From UBA7396 sp964404065 (GTDB lineage Bacteria > Patescibacteriota > Gracilibacteria > BD1-5 > UBA6164): a DNA stretch of 17,801 nt. A model generated the notes under the pieces. That model made no database searches and had not been told where the DNA came from. It worked only from the letters and a program-made list of their open reading frames with translations. The position numbers and the translations under genes were made by a program. Below are positions 1 through 8,265 of this stretch, piece after piece. Position 1 is the stretch's first letter; every line of letters begins with the position of its first letter. Where the stretch lies: assembly GCA_964404065.1 (NCBI GenBank), contig CAYOIP010000023.1, forward strand, positions 1-17,801. The letters are read 5' to 3'.

Positions 1-72
1 ATCATTTACCTTGTTTTCTTCTTGATTTTCAGGAATTATGATGTCTGAATTTTTATTTTGTGTTTCATCCAT
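1..72 (-). CDS. 5' fragment of an unknown protein
   Basis: Only the first 24 codons are inside the window; the gene runs off the left edge. The peptide begins MDETQNKNSDIIIPENQEE and is polar, rich in Asn, Gln, Glu and Asp, with no signal peptide or membrane segment in the visible part. The start ATG at 72-70 follows a very AT-rich stretch and has no clear Shine-Dalgarno, as for most genes here. It lies downstream of dinG on the same strand with about 100 bases between them, so it may have its own promoter. Nothing in the fragment allows a function to be named. Confidence 0.5.
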   Translation of the reverse strand, partial: MDETQNKNSDIIIPENQEENKVND

Positions 73-175
73 AATTTAAAAATTAATATATAACATTGCA
101 ATAATAACATATATTGAAAAAAATTACAAAAAAAATCTGCTAGACTTTTATAAAAAGTGATTTTTAAATTAAAAA
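73..175. other. AT-rich intergenic region after dinG
   Basis: About 100 bases without a gene. On the minus strand, just after the dinG stop, a weak imperfect hairpin (AGTAATTTTT pairing with AAAAATCACT) is followed some 20 bases later by a run of eight T, so it may act as a terminator. No convincing -35/-10 pair for the gene at the left edge could be identified. Confidence 0.3.
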
Positions 176-2866
176 TTACTTTTTTACTTTATTTTCCATA
201 ATTTTTAAAAAATCATGTGAATTTCAAATCTTTATATTTATATCATGTGGAAAGCTAGATCTCATAGCTATTCACCAATTTGTAGAATAATACCTATCAT
301 CAAGTAAAATAACTATTCAAGTATCAGTTTTTGTTCTGATAAGTCTTCAAAATCATTGTTTAGTTTTTATAATTGCTTTTGGTATAGAATATTCTCTAAA
401 TGCGTCCGAGTAAAGTTTTCATCTTGCTTTAAAAATAGGATCTGTTGGAACTAAAAAAGGAAATTTATGAATAATTAAATATTTTAAATCATCACCTGGA
501 ATATCAACTCATTCCCAAAAACTATCTGTTCATAAGATAACAGAAGTATTTGCGTGTTTTTTAAAATGATTTGCAACTTTGTGCTTACTTCCAGCAACAG
601 CTTGAGCCAAAACTGAAACTCAAAGTTTTTTAAGTGGAATATTTAAAGTCAAAAATAAATCTTTTATAGCGTTGAAGCTTGTGAGTAATACAAGCGTATT
701 TCCACGGACAATATTTAAAAATTTTAAAACAAATTCATTTATTTTTGGATTGTTGTATTTGATAGAACCTAAATCATTTGGAATATATAAAAGCGCTTGC
801 TTGGCGTAATCAAAATCACTTTCTAAACTAGTAAAATCAAAATCATCTAAATTTAAAACTCTTTTTATATAGTCAAAATTGTCATTTATTTTCAAAGTTG
901 CTGATGTTAAAACTACACTATCAAGCTTATCCCATAAAGTTTTTTTCAAATAATTTCCCGGATTTAAAACTGTATAATATAGAGTATTGTTTCCAAATTT
1001 ATCATAAGAAAACATCGGTATAAAGTCACGAGAAGATTTATCATCAAGACAAACTTTTAGTATCTGAAGTATTTCTTCTAGATTTCAAATCTCAGTTTTT
1101 AGTGAATTAAATACTTTATCTGGAGAAGTTTGAAGATGGTTAAATATTTCAACAAGTTGAATTTCAATATTATTGAGTAAATTTTTTATATCAGAATTTT
1201 CTCCAAAAAAATCTTTTTCAATTAATGCCTGAAAACTTTCATTTCAAAAAGTATTTTGTTTTATAGCATAATCCAAAAATAAATCAAAACTCAAATTTAT
1301 CTGAGAATATAGATTTTCAAACTTTGTGTCTAGGTTGTCTATAAAAAAATTTGCTTTTTTTAATGAATTTTGGATTTTTTCTATAGAGTCTTTTAGGCTT
1401 TGTAAATTGAATTGTTTGATGTTTGCATCAGTTGTTGCATCTTCTAAGTTGTGAGCTTCGTCTATAATCAGATTTTTGATTTGTCCAAAAATAGGTTGAG
1501 GAGAAGATGCATCTTGAACTAAAAGTGAATGATTTATAATTACAATATTTGATTTTTGAGCTTTGCTTCTTGCTTTAAAGATATATTCATAATTTTTATA
1601 ATCATTGCTTTCAAGTAAAACTAAAAAATGTTCTGCATTTATGTTTTTTAAAAAATAATTTTCTTTTGGATAAAAATTTAATTCATCAAGTTCTCAAAAC
1701 TCCGTATCAAAAAGCCATAAACAAATCTTTGAAAAAAATATAGTTTCGTTTATATCAAACAAAGAATTTTCAAAAATATAGTAAAAATATCTAGAAATAG
1801 AAAGATAATTTTTTCTTCATTTAAGTTTTGAGAAAGAAAAATCATATCATAAGTTTTGCTTTAAAAAGGTTAAATCTTTATAAAATATTTGATCTTGAAG
1901 AGCTTTTGTATTTGTAGAAATAATTACTTGTTCATCGGATTTTAGGCTATAATTTATAGATGGAATCAAATAAGCAAAAGTTTTTCATACTCAAGTTGGT
2001 GCTTCTATAACAAGTTTTTTATCTTTTAAAAGTGTTTCTTCTATATCAAGCGACATTTTAAGCTGATTTTCTCTAATTTCTGAGTTTGGGAGAGAAGAAA
2101 AGATTTCTTTAATCCCCTTTTTTGAACCCTCACCTAACCTCTCCTTTGGAGGAGAGGGATTTTTGGAAATGTCCCCCTTATCAAGGGGGATGTCATTTAT
2201 GACAGGGGGATTTTCATACTTTCAAACTACTTTTAGAGTCTTTTTTATAAATTCTTCTTCTGTGATAGTTTTAGCTTCTATTTCAAATAAACCTCTATAA
2301 AAAGAGAATGATTTATCATCACATTTTGAAAACAAAAATCATAAAAGTTCTTTTTTATCTTTAGAAAGTTTTTTAAAGGTTTTTATAATTAATTCAAATA
2401 ACTTAACTGTAGCTTCTACATCTCAAAAAGCTCTGTGTGCATTATCTAAAATAATTCATTTTTCTTCACATAAGCTTCACAAATTAAGTGATTTTTCATT
2501 ATGAAATATGATATTTGAAAGAAAAAAAGTATCTAAAACTATATTTTTTTCTAAATCAACTCCATAATTTATCAAAAAATCTCTATCAAAATTTGTATTG
2601 TGTCATAAAATTGGTGCATCTCAGATAAACTCTGATACTTTTTTTCTTAGGTCACTGTCAAAAGTTGGTGCATCTTTTAAATCATCATCAAATATATTTG
2701 TGATGTTTGATATAACTTCTGGAATAGAAATACCTGGATTTATAAGTGTAGAAAAAGTTTCAATGATTTCAAAGGTATTTTCATCAAATTTTATGAGAGC
2801 TAGTTCAATAATTTTATCTTTTTTATTATCAACTCAAGTAGTTTCTAAATCTAGTGCGACAATCAT
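176..2866 (-). CDS. dinG: DinG-type helicase with N-terminal DnaQ-like 3'-5' exonuclease
   Basis: An 896-residue fusion of a DEDDh exonuclease and an XPD/DinG-like superfamily 2 DNA helicase, the Firmicutes-style DinG architecture; expected role is DNA repair and unwinding in the cytoplasm. Exo I is DLETTG (D6, E8, G11 coded by UGA), Exo II contains HNTNFDRDFL, and Exo III is HRAFGDVEAT. After a linker come Walker A APTGVGKT (289-296, both glycines UGA), the DEAH box IIDEAHNLEDA (D469), SVVLTSATL, and the C-terminal motifs SFWEGVDIPG (the W may be UGA-coded Gly) and a QxFGRLIRT motif VI. A GC-rich repeat (2114-2212) adds about 33 residues to the linker (219-251) in frame. The start ATG at 2866 puts the first Exo I Asp at residue 6, as usual. 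Whether the exonuclease and helicase cooperate here is inference from the family. Confidence 0.93.
2114..2212. repeat. GC-rich palindromic double element inside dinG
   Basis: About 99 bases of G/C-run DNA in otherwise AT-rich surroundings. There are two adjacent palindromes: one around CCTCTCC-TTT-GGAGGAGAGG, with flanking CCCTCACC, and one with CCCCCTTATCAAGGGGG plus a further GGGGG arm. It is translated in frame within dinG (residues about 219-251, containing NPPVINDIPLDKGD and NPSPPKERLGEG) with no stop. The location is the linker between the exonuclease and helicase domains, a site that should tolerate added residues. The first half is related, in opposite orientation, to the elements at 12931 and 15847. 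Confidence 0.8.
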
Positions 2867-2896
2867 TTTTTTGTATTTTAAAACTAATATTTCAAG

Positions 2897-2925
2897 ATAA
2901 TATTTATTTTAAATCAAAAGTCCAA
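2897..2925 (-). promoter_or_regulatory. Likely sigma-70-type promoter of dinG
   Basis: On the minus strand, -35 TTGGAC (2925-2920) and -10 TATTAT (2902-2897) are separated by exactly 17 bases. Transcription would start near 2890, giving a leader of roughly 23 bases before the dinG ATG. In DNA this AT-rich chance -10 boxes are common; the spacing and the good -35 make this one credible. Confidence 0.5.
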
Positions 2926-2947
2926 AAAACTTTTTATTTATTAAAAT

Positions 2948-2979
2948 TTGACAAATAATAATTTTACCTAAAATATATA
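2948..2979 (+). promoter_or_regulatory. Possible promoter of the small gene at 3003
   Basis: A consensus -35 TTGACA lies at 2948-2953. The -10 is uncertain: TATATA at 2974 gives a 20-base spacer, longer than ideal, and AATATA at 2972 gives 18. It faces away from the dinG promoter, so the two genes would be divergently transcribed from about 100 bases of shared DNA. Confidence 0.35.
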
Positions 2980-3002
2980 AACTTAATATTAAATAAAAAA
3001 AT

Positions 3003-3224
3003 ATGTCTATAAATTGAGAACAAGAATTTTGGAATAGAAATTTAAGTAATCTTCATCAAAATACTGATTCATTAGAAAGAGCTTTAAATTTAAGAGATAG
3101 GGAAAAAGCATTATTAGAGTTATCAAAATTACAATGAATAATAAATCAATTTAGACATTCAGTTACTGAAAATTTGCCTACAAAAGAAGAAATACAAAGA
3201 GCTAAAGAAAAAGCTAAAGTTTAA
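3003..3224 (+). CDS. Small helical protein of unknown function (73 aa)
   Basis: A 73-residue ORF readable only with UGA as Gly (residue 5 and the Gly of LQGIINQF). It is rich in Leu, Glu, Lys, Arg, Gln and Asn with no Cys and no membrane segment; the middle (SLERALNLRDREKALLELSK) looks strongly alpha-helical, possibly a short coiled coil. It is divergent from dinG, has a TTGACA -35 upstream and a hairpin just after the stop, so it looks like a self-contained transcription unit. I do not recognise the family. Support comes from an uninterrupted frame, plausible amino acid composition and flanking signals; there is no Shine-Dalgarno. Confidence 0.6.
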
Positions 3225-3251
3225 TTTGACTTTAAAAATTTTAAAGTTAAA
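3225..3251 (+). terminator. Hairpin after the 73-aa gene
   Basis: Directly after the stop codon, TTGACTTTAAAA pairs with TTTAAAGTTAA around a very small loop, giving about 12 base pairs including one G-U. There is no clean U-run behind it, so it may be a weak terminator or an RNA-stabilising stem. Confidence 0.45.
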
Positions 3252-3257
3252 TTAAAA

Positions 3258-3271
3258 TTGTCTTTTGACAA
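3258..3271 (+). promoter_or_regulatory. Small stem-loop ahead of the short ORF
   Basis: TTGTC-TTTT-GACAA forms a 5-bp hairpin with a 4-base loop ending about 7 bases before the Shine-Dalgarno AAAGGAG of the ORF at 3291. It could influence initiation there, or be chance. Confidence 0.25.
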
Positions 3272-3290
3272 ACAAAAAGGAGAAAGTCAC

Positions 3291-3377
3291 ATGACCGGAC
3301 CCGGAATCTGACACAAAAGAAGGCCATGCAATGCGTGGTCTTCAAACTTTTTACTTTATATTCAACCTTCTAAATAA
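3291..3377 (+). CDS. Possible 28-residue peptide with a strong ribosome binding site
   Basis: ATG at 3291 is preceded by AAAAAGGAG with an 8-base gap, the clearest Shine-Dalgarno in the window, where most genes have none. The peptide starts MTGPGIGHKRRPCNAW (Gly7 coded by UGA) and ends at TAA 3375-3377. The first 60 bases are clearly richer in G and C than their surroundings. Against it: the 3' part overlaps the terminator hairpin 3319-3343 and the antisense of the rluB end, so the last 10 or so residues may be fortuitous. I do not recognise it. It may be a leader peptide, a small conserved protein, or part of a structured RNA that merely resembles an ORF. Confidence 0.3.
3319..3343 (-). terminator. 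Terminator of the rluB operon (possibly bidirectional)
   Basis: An 11-bp stem with a 3-base loop, GAAGGCCATGC-AAT-GCGTGGTCTTC, with two G-T pairs. On the minus strand it lies 7 bases beyond the rluB stop and runs into TTCTTTTGTG; on the plus strand it is followed by AAACTTTTTAC. It is the GC-richest short stem in this part of the window. Confidence 0.65.
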
Positions 3378-4058
3378 CTCATCTTTCTCTTTTTTTGTCA
3401 GTGCTTTATATTCTCCTTCCTTCATATTTCAAAGCTCAATATTTTCTATCCTGATTCTTTTTAATTTTTTAACTTCGCTTCATACTTTTTCAACCATTCT
3501 TCTTATTTGCCTATTTCTTCCCTCTGATATGGTTATAGAAAATTTTCAAGATGCAATTCTTTCTACATTCGCTTTTTTTGTATAACTTCAAAGTATAAAA
3601 AGTCCGTTTCTCATCCTTTCTAATTCATTGTCTCAAATTGGGCCAAATGTTTCTACTATATACTCTTTTTCATGATTATATCTAGGGTGCATAAGGAAAT
3701 TAGCTAGTCTTCAGTCATTTGTCATGAGAATTAGTCCCGTTGTTTCTTTATCAAGTCTTCATATTGGAAAAACTCTTTTATCTAAGGGAATCACATCCAA
3801 AATAGTTTTTTCATCGCTTTGTGCGCAAGTTGTAACAACTCATCTAGGTTTATTTACTTTATAATAAAGTAATTCATTTTGCTCTTTAACAGCTTTGTCT
3901 AACATCTCAACTTTATCAATGCTCGGGTCAATTAATTGTCATATTTCAGCTATTTTTCAATTTACTTTAATAAGACCTTGAACAATATAATCTTCTGCTT
4001 TTCTACGAGAACAAATTCAGGCTTGAGAAAGATATTTATGTATTCTTAATTTTTCCAT
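3351..4058 (-). CDS. rluB: RsuA/RluB-family rRNA pseudouridine synthase
   Basis: A 235-residue protein that converts a specific uridine in rRNA to pseudouridine during ribosome assembly. The N-terminus (MEKLRIHKYLSQAGICSRRK) is an S4 RNA-binding domain of roughly 60 residues, with the Gly of AGICSRR coded by UGA. The catalytic motif GRLDKETTGLILMTNDG carries Asp103, and the C-terminal ISEGRNRQIRRM is the family signature. Length and order of domains match RsuA/RluB/RluE/RluF; RluB is the best guess from the GRLD region but the exact target base cannot be told from sequence. It starts 4 bases after the stop of the Lgt-like gene, so the two are co-transcribed, and a strong hairpin follows. Confidence 0.9.
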
Positions 4059-4062
4059 GATT

Positions 4063-4848
4063 TTATGAAATTATGTCAGCTTTTGTTGGAGTCTTATAAA
4101 CTCTATAAAGTCCATGAATTCATAAAATTATCATAAAAATTGCTCAAATTTGATTGAAATTGATTCATAATTCTGTTTTGAAAAAATCATATTTTCAACT
4201 AAATATTTCCAATACTAGAAAAACTGCTCAAATCAAAATTACTCATACATATCAGATAATTCCTCTAACATTTATAAACATAGCTAGCATATATAAAACT
4301 GAAAATAAAACAAAAAATATTAGAGCATAAACTATCGCCAAAGGAAAAACTGGGACTTCATACGGAACTGGGGAAAAGGCATTTGTATATAAAACTTCTA
4401 TTCAAAAATTTGTCTCTTTTCCATAAACTTGTCATCATAAAAATGCTCAGATATATCATAAAACGCTTGCAAATAGAAATGATAATATTGAAACATCCAT
4501 ATATTTTCAACTTCTTAGGTTGTGTAAAATTACTGAAACATATAAAACTCAAAAATATCAAAAGAAAGCTCAAAGTAGAGAAAAATTATAATCATTCATC
4601 AGGAAAAATTCTAAAGGATCTTTTATATATTTTAAATTATTCCAATTTGCAATTACATAAAAAAGTCTAGAGAATATAAAAACTGCTATAAAATACCATA
4701 AAATTCTATTAAAAAAGAAGCTATCATTTATTCAAAATCTATGACAAAGTCTCTTTAACATCCACAAAAATAGAAAAAAACAAATCGTAAGTGATAATCA
4801 AAAAGAGTAAATATAAAATCAAGAAAATAATTCAAAAAACGGATACAT
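4063..4848 (-). CDS. Lgt-like polytopic membrane protein, catalytic residues absent
   Basis: A 261-residue protein with about seven hydrophobic segments. Its central part resembles prolipoprotein diacylglyceryl transferase: a glycine-rich LLGAFFGYFGVLY helix, then YIGAFLGGQVYGKETNFGIE where Lgt has R-x-GNFxNxE-x-xG, then PYEVPVFPLAIVYAL where Lgt has YHPTxLYE. The residues Lgt needs (His of HGG, Arg and Asn of RxGNF, the following Glu) are not at these positions, so it is either a divergent enzyme or a paralogue with another role in the membrane. The assignment rests on motif order, not on conserved catalytic residues, and is tentative. It begins at ATG 4848 without Shine-Dalgarno and is followed 4 bases later by rluB. 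The frame requires many UGA codons read as Gly. Confidence 0.55.
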
Positions 4849-4898
4849 AATTAATTAATAATTGATAAATCTAAGTTGATTTTAGTTTTAACACAAAA

Positions 4899-4927
4899 AA
4901 AGTCAAACTTTAGTTTTGTTTGACTTT
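4899..4927 (-). terminator. Intrinsic terminator downstream of rny
   Basis: AAAGTCAAAC and GTTTGACTTT form a 10-bp stem with a 9-base loop. On the minus strand the stem is followed by seven T, the classic layout, so it most likely ends transcription coming from rny. On the plus strand it is followed by a weaker AATTTTT. Confidence 0.65.
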
Positions 4928-4977
4928 AATTTTTAGGATTTAAATAATTAATATTTTGAAAAATTAAAAGAATGATA

Positions 4978-5061
4978 AGATTTGCTTGAAAAGTTTTAAA
5001 ATTCTAGCGAGCTTTACTAAAAGGTAAAGTGAGTGAATTTTAAAACTTTGAATGCAAAGAT
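4978..5061. repeat. Long imperfect inverted repeat between rny and the Lgt-like gene
   Basis: The 14-base arms AAGTTTTAAAATTC and GAATTTTAAAACTT (4991-5004 and 5035-5048) pair perfectly. Outside them TTTGC/GCAAA continue the pairing with small bulges, giving about 25 bp in all. Inside the loop, CTTTAC-TAAAAG-GTAAAG makes a second perfect 6-bp hairpin separated by an unpaired TAGCGAG/TGAGT internal loop. It starts about 18 bases after the rny stop. It could be a 3' stability element or RNase III site on the rny mRNA, a small RNA, or a MITE-like insertion. Confidence 0.55.
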
Positions 5062-5078
5062 TGAAATTATTTTAATTT

Positions 5079-6667
5079 TTATTTAGCATATTCTATTACT
5101 CTCATTTCTCTAATCAAATTTACCTTAACTTCTCATGGATAATTTAATTTTGCTTCTATGTCTAAAGCTATATTTCTTGCCATTTCATGAGCTTCAAAAT
5201 CTGAAACACTATCAGCATCAACAAACACTCTAACTTCTCTTCAAGCACTTATTGCATATGCTTTACTTACTCAAGAGAAACTTCATACAAGTGCTTCCAT
5301 TTCTTTTACTCTTTTTACATATTGTTCGATTGATTCTCTTCTAGCTCATGGTCTAACTGAACTAATAGCATCAGCAACTTGAACAATTGTTGCGTAAATA
5401 GAGATACCTGTTGGCTCATTGTGATGATTTTCTATCATATCAATAACATTTTCTGCTAAACCATATTTTCTACCAATTTTAGCTCAAATTTCTGGATGAG
5501 TTCATTCTATATCATGGTCAAGTGCTTTTCAGATATCATGTAATAATCATCATTTTTTTGCTAATACTGGATCAAGATTTAAATCTTTAGCTATACTTTC
5601 AGCTATATAAGCAACTTCCTGAGAATGTTTTAAAATATTTTGTCCATAACTTGTTCTAAATCTAAGTTTTCAGATTAATGGAATTAATTCTTCTGGAACT
5701 CAAGTAATATTTAATTCATCAAGTGTCTTTTTACCAATATCTTTTAATAACATATCAGCTTCATTTGTCGTAATTTCCACAATTTCTTCAATTCTTGCTG
5801 GTTGGATTCTTCCATCTTCTAAAAGTTTTTCAAGTGATTTTTTAGCAATATATCTTTTAAATAAATCAAAAGCTGAGATAAACACGCTATCTGGAGTATC
5901 ATCAATAATTAAAGCTACTCAAGTTGCTCTTTCAAAAGCAACTATATTTCTTCATTCTTTTCAGATAAGTTTTCATTTTAAATCATCATTTGGAAGAGGA
6001 ATAAGCGTAGTTGTAACTTCCGAAGTAACATCTCAAGCATATTGTTGAATAGATTTTAAAATGATTTCTCTTGCAACTTCATTTTTTCTTTCTTCAACTC
6101 ATTTTTTATATTTTTCTATTTGAGTAATAGAATCTTTTTCATATTTTTCAGCTATCTGCTTAAGTAAAAGCTCTCTTGCTTCTTCAATAGACAATTTAGC
6201 CATTTGAGATAATTTATTGTCTAACTCAGTTTCTTTTAACGCTATTTGTTCCTGTTTTTGTTTTAGACCATTTTCTCTATCCATTATAGAATTTTGTTTT
6301 TTTTCAATTTCATCAAGTTTTGCTTCTAATTTTTCNNNNNNNNNNNNNNNNNNNNNNNNNNNNNNNNNNNNNNNNNNNNNNNNNNNNNNNNNNNNNNNNN
6401 NNNNNNNNNNNNNNNNNNNNNNNNNNNNNNNNNNNCTTCTAATTTTTCTGCTTTTTTAAGTAATTCAGAAGACTCTTGTTTTGCTTTATTTAAAGTTGTA
6501 TCTGCTTCTTGTTTTGCTTTTCTAAGCATTTCCTCTTTTTCTACCTCAGCTTTTTTTACTATGTCATTTGCTTTTCCAGAGGCAAAAGATTCTTTTTTTG
6601 ATTCTAAGTATTTAAGCACTCCAAATGCTCAGACTACTCAGACAATTAGTCATATAAGTATATCCAT
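5079..6667 (-). CDS. rny: Ribonuclease Y, interrupted by an assembly gap
   Basis: RNase Y is a membrane-anchored endoribonuclease that starts mRNA decay. Order seen: an N-terminal membrane helix (MDILIGLIVGVVGAFGVLKY, glycines by UGA), a long charged coiled coil (KAKQEADTTLNKAKQESSE and onward), a KH domain with GKEGRNI, the HD domain with LLHDIGKALDHD and GTHPEIG, and the C-terminal REMRVIEYAK. The Ns at 6336-6435 fall in the coiled coil. The frames before and after differ under a 100-base gap, so 100 is a placeholder. Closing on the shared 13-base edge sequence gives one open frame of 491 residues, somewhat shorter than the usual 510-520. The start ATG 6667 directly precedes the anchor helix. 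Confidence 0.95.
6336..6435. other. Assembly gap of 100 Ns inside rny
   Basis: Exactly 100 unknown bases, a typical scaffolding placeholder. The 13 bases cttctaatttttc occur immediately on both sides, suggesting either that the contigs really overlap or that a repeated coiled-coil sequence broke the assembly. Confidence 0.97.
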
Positions 6668-6933
6668 ATTTTTGTTTTAAATAATAAAGTTTTTCCGTGA
6701 AATAAACATAAAAATAAATTGATTTTTCTTTTTTTGATAGAATAGAAATGAAAAATTTACATCAAAAAAATGATGTTTCTTTGAAAAAATTTTGAGAAAT
6801 TTTTGAAAAAATTTATTTTTATGATTTTAAAGTTTTTGATCTTTTTTATCTTTTCAGGGATTTGGCTATTTTTCTCTAGCCATAAAGAGTATTATAAAAA
6901 TAGTTTAAAAGTCAAATAAAAACTAAAAAATAT
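6668..6933. other. Divergent intergenic region between rny and the AAA-type ATPase gene
   Basis: About 330 bases separate rny (-) from the ATPase gene (+). A 43-codon frame (6748-6879, +) opens with ATG and contains one UGA, but it is almost all Phe, Tyr, Leu, Ile, Lys and Asp and lacks a Shine-Dalgarno, so it is probably not a gene. TGGCTA and TAGCCA (6863-6882) form a small hairpin without a U-run. No convincing promoter for rny was found, although it must lie here. Confidence 0.4.
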
Positions 6934-6985
6934 TTGCTTTTAATATAATTGTGTATATAATCACTACTAAATACAATTATATATT
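6934..6985 (+). promoter_or_regulatory. Probable promoter with overlapping inverted repeat, upstream of the AAA-type ATPase
   Basis: A -35-like TTGCTT (6934-6939) and a consensus -10 TATAAT (6956-6961) are 16 bases apart, about 36 bases before the ATG at 6998. AATATAATTGT just upstream of the -10 is mirrored by ACAATTATATATT (6973-6985), so an approximate inverted repeat spans the -10 and the start site. This layout is compatible with a repressor operator; that function is inference. Confidence 0.45.
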
Positions 6986-6997
6986 ATTTTATACACT

Positions 6998-8203
6998 ATG
7001 AAGGAATGATTTAAAGTATTAAAGCAAATAGAAGAAAATCTTTTACAAGAAAAAAATAAATCATATAAAAGAGATGATTTTTACAATATTAATTGGTCAA
7101 ATAAAGTAGTTTGACTTTTTTGAGAAAGATGAGTTTGAAAGACAACTATTTTGATACAGAAAAGATTAGAAACTAAAAATTCATTTTATTTCTCTGCTGA
7201 TAATGTAGTTATAAAATCAAATTGATTGTTTAATTTTGTTATGTTTTGCATACAAAATTTTGAAATACAAACCTTTTTTATAGATGAAATATTTAAATAT
7301 ACTTCTTGGAAAGATGAACTAAAAAATTTAATAGATAGTTTTCCTCAAATAAACATAATATTTTCAGGCTCATCATCTATGGCATTATATGACTGAGTTA
7401 TTGATCTATGAAGAAGAGTTTATGATTATAAAATAAATACACTAAGTTTTAGAGAATTTTTGAAACTAAAATACAACATAGAACTAAAAAAAGTTACACT
7501 TGAGGAAATTTTAGAAAATCATGAAAAAATAGAAATAGAGTATTGCCTAAAATTCAAAGAAATTTATTTTGACGAATATCTAAAAATGTGAGCATATCCT
7601 TTTGGACTTGAGGTAAATTTCAACTCATTTATTAACTTACTACAAAAAACTCTTGATAGAATCATACTTGAGGATTTACAATATATAAAAAACTACCAAA
7701 CTCAAAGTTTAGATAAATTATCAAGACTTATATATTTTATAGCAAATACTTCTCCTTCAGAATTAAGTATAAATCATTTGAGTTTAAAAGTATGAATTGA
7801 TAAAAATATTGTTGATAATGTAATATATTTACTTTCAAAAATCTGAACGATAAATTTGGTGCAAAAATGAAGTAAATTATCAGAAAAAATCAGAAAAGAA
7901 TTTAAAATATTTCTAGCTGATACCAATAAATATTATGTTAACAATCCAAATACTGAAATCTGAACTATAAGAGAAGCTTTTTTCATAAGTGAATTAAAAA
8001 AACTGAAAGATATCGAAATTTCTCTTCCTCAAAAAGCTGATTTTTTAGTTGAATATAATAATAAAAACTACACTTTTGAATTGTGATGAAAATCAAAAAA
8101 ATCTTCAAAATACAATAATAATACTTTTATTGTGAAAGATAATATTATTTTATCTGATAATAAAAGTATTATCCCTCTCTGGATTTTTGGGTTTTTGAAT
8201 TAA
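6998..8203 (+). CDS. AAA_14/DUF4143-type ATPase
   Basis: A 401-residue cytoplasmic ATPase of the family usually annotated as 'ATP-binding protein' with an AAA_14 core and a DUF4143 C-terminal part. Walker A is GERGVGKTT (42-50), with all three glycines coded by UGA. Walker B is FFIDEI (D96, E97), followed by the sensor-like IIFSGSSS and LGRRVYDY. The middle has YLKMGAYPF, typical of these proteins, then a winged-helix-like stretch. Near the end, ADFLVEY (D348) and ELGGK (E361, K365) match the PD-(D/E)xK nuclease-like fold found in DUF4143 proteins. The substrate of the family is not established; it is often treated as an accessory or defence-related gene, but nothing here proves that. It has its own promoter, no Shine-Dalgarno, and a terminator hairpin just after it. 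Confidence 0.85.
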
Positions 8204-8227
8204 AAATTTTGTAAAAATTAGAGGAGT

Positions 8228-8265
8228 ATGGTAAGATTAGAGAAATAATAATTTTACCATTTTTT
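8228..8265 (+). terminator. Hairpin with U-run directly before the next start codon
   Basis: ATGGTAAGATT (8228-8238) pairs with AATTTTACCAT (8250-8260) over 11 bp with one G-U, followed by TTTTT and then immediately the ATG at 8266. It looks like the intrinsic terminator of the ATPase gene, yet it occupies the whole space where a ribosome binding site for the next gene would be. It could therefore act as a regulated readthrough or as a translation-controlling element. Confidence 0.6.

Noticed and set aside
2114..2212. CRISPR array
   Set aside because: The repeats here are palindromic GC blocks of differing sequence without regular spacers; no array-like periodicity was seen anywhere in the window.
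176..2866. dinG and other genes as pseudogenes full of stops
   Set aside because: All internal stops are UGA at glycine positions; there is no in-frame UAA or UAG and all motifs are intact.
2598..2900. Plus-strand open frame opposite dinG
   Set aside because: It is antisense to the well-conserved exonuclease domain and has a Ser/Phe-rich composition typical of the complement of an AT-rich gene.
3291..3343. Known riboswitch, SRP RNA or RNase P RNA
   Set aside because: The GC-rich island lacks the consensus cores I know for these RNAs; only a generic hairpin is visible.
3331..3585. Plus-strand open frame opposite rluB
   Set aside because: It lies antisense to the conserved C-terminal half of the pseudouridine synthase; no motif of its own.
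4358..4670. Open frames on both strands within the Lgt-like gene
   Set aside because: They exist only because UGA is taken as stop; the UGA-Gly frame 4063-4848 explains the region with coherent membrane helices.
5079..6667. Genuine frameshift in rny
   Set aside because: The frame change coincides exactly with the 100-N placeholder and disappears when the edges are overlapped.
6748..6879. 43-codon plus-strand ORF in the rny/ATPase intergenic region
   Set aside because: No Shine-Dalgarno, biased Phe/Tyr/Lys composition expected from AT-rich DNA, and a stop within a small hairpin; no evidence of coding beyond openness.
6998..8203. UGA read as tryptophan (Mycoplasma-type code)
   Set aside because: UGA falls on invariant glycines of P-loops, GGDGT and the prepilin site, while UGG supplies tryptophan; Trp at these sites would inactivate the proteins.
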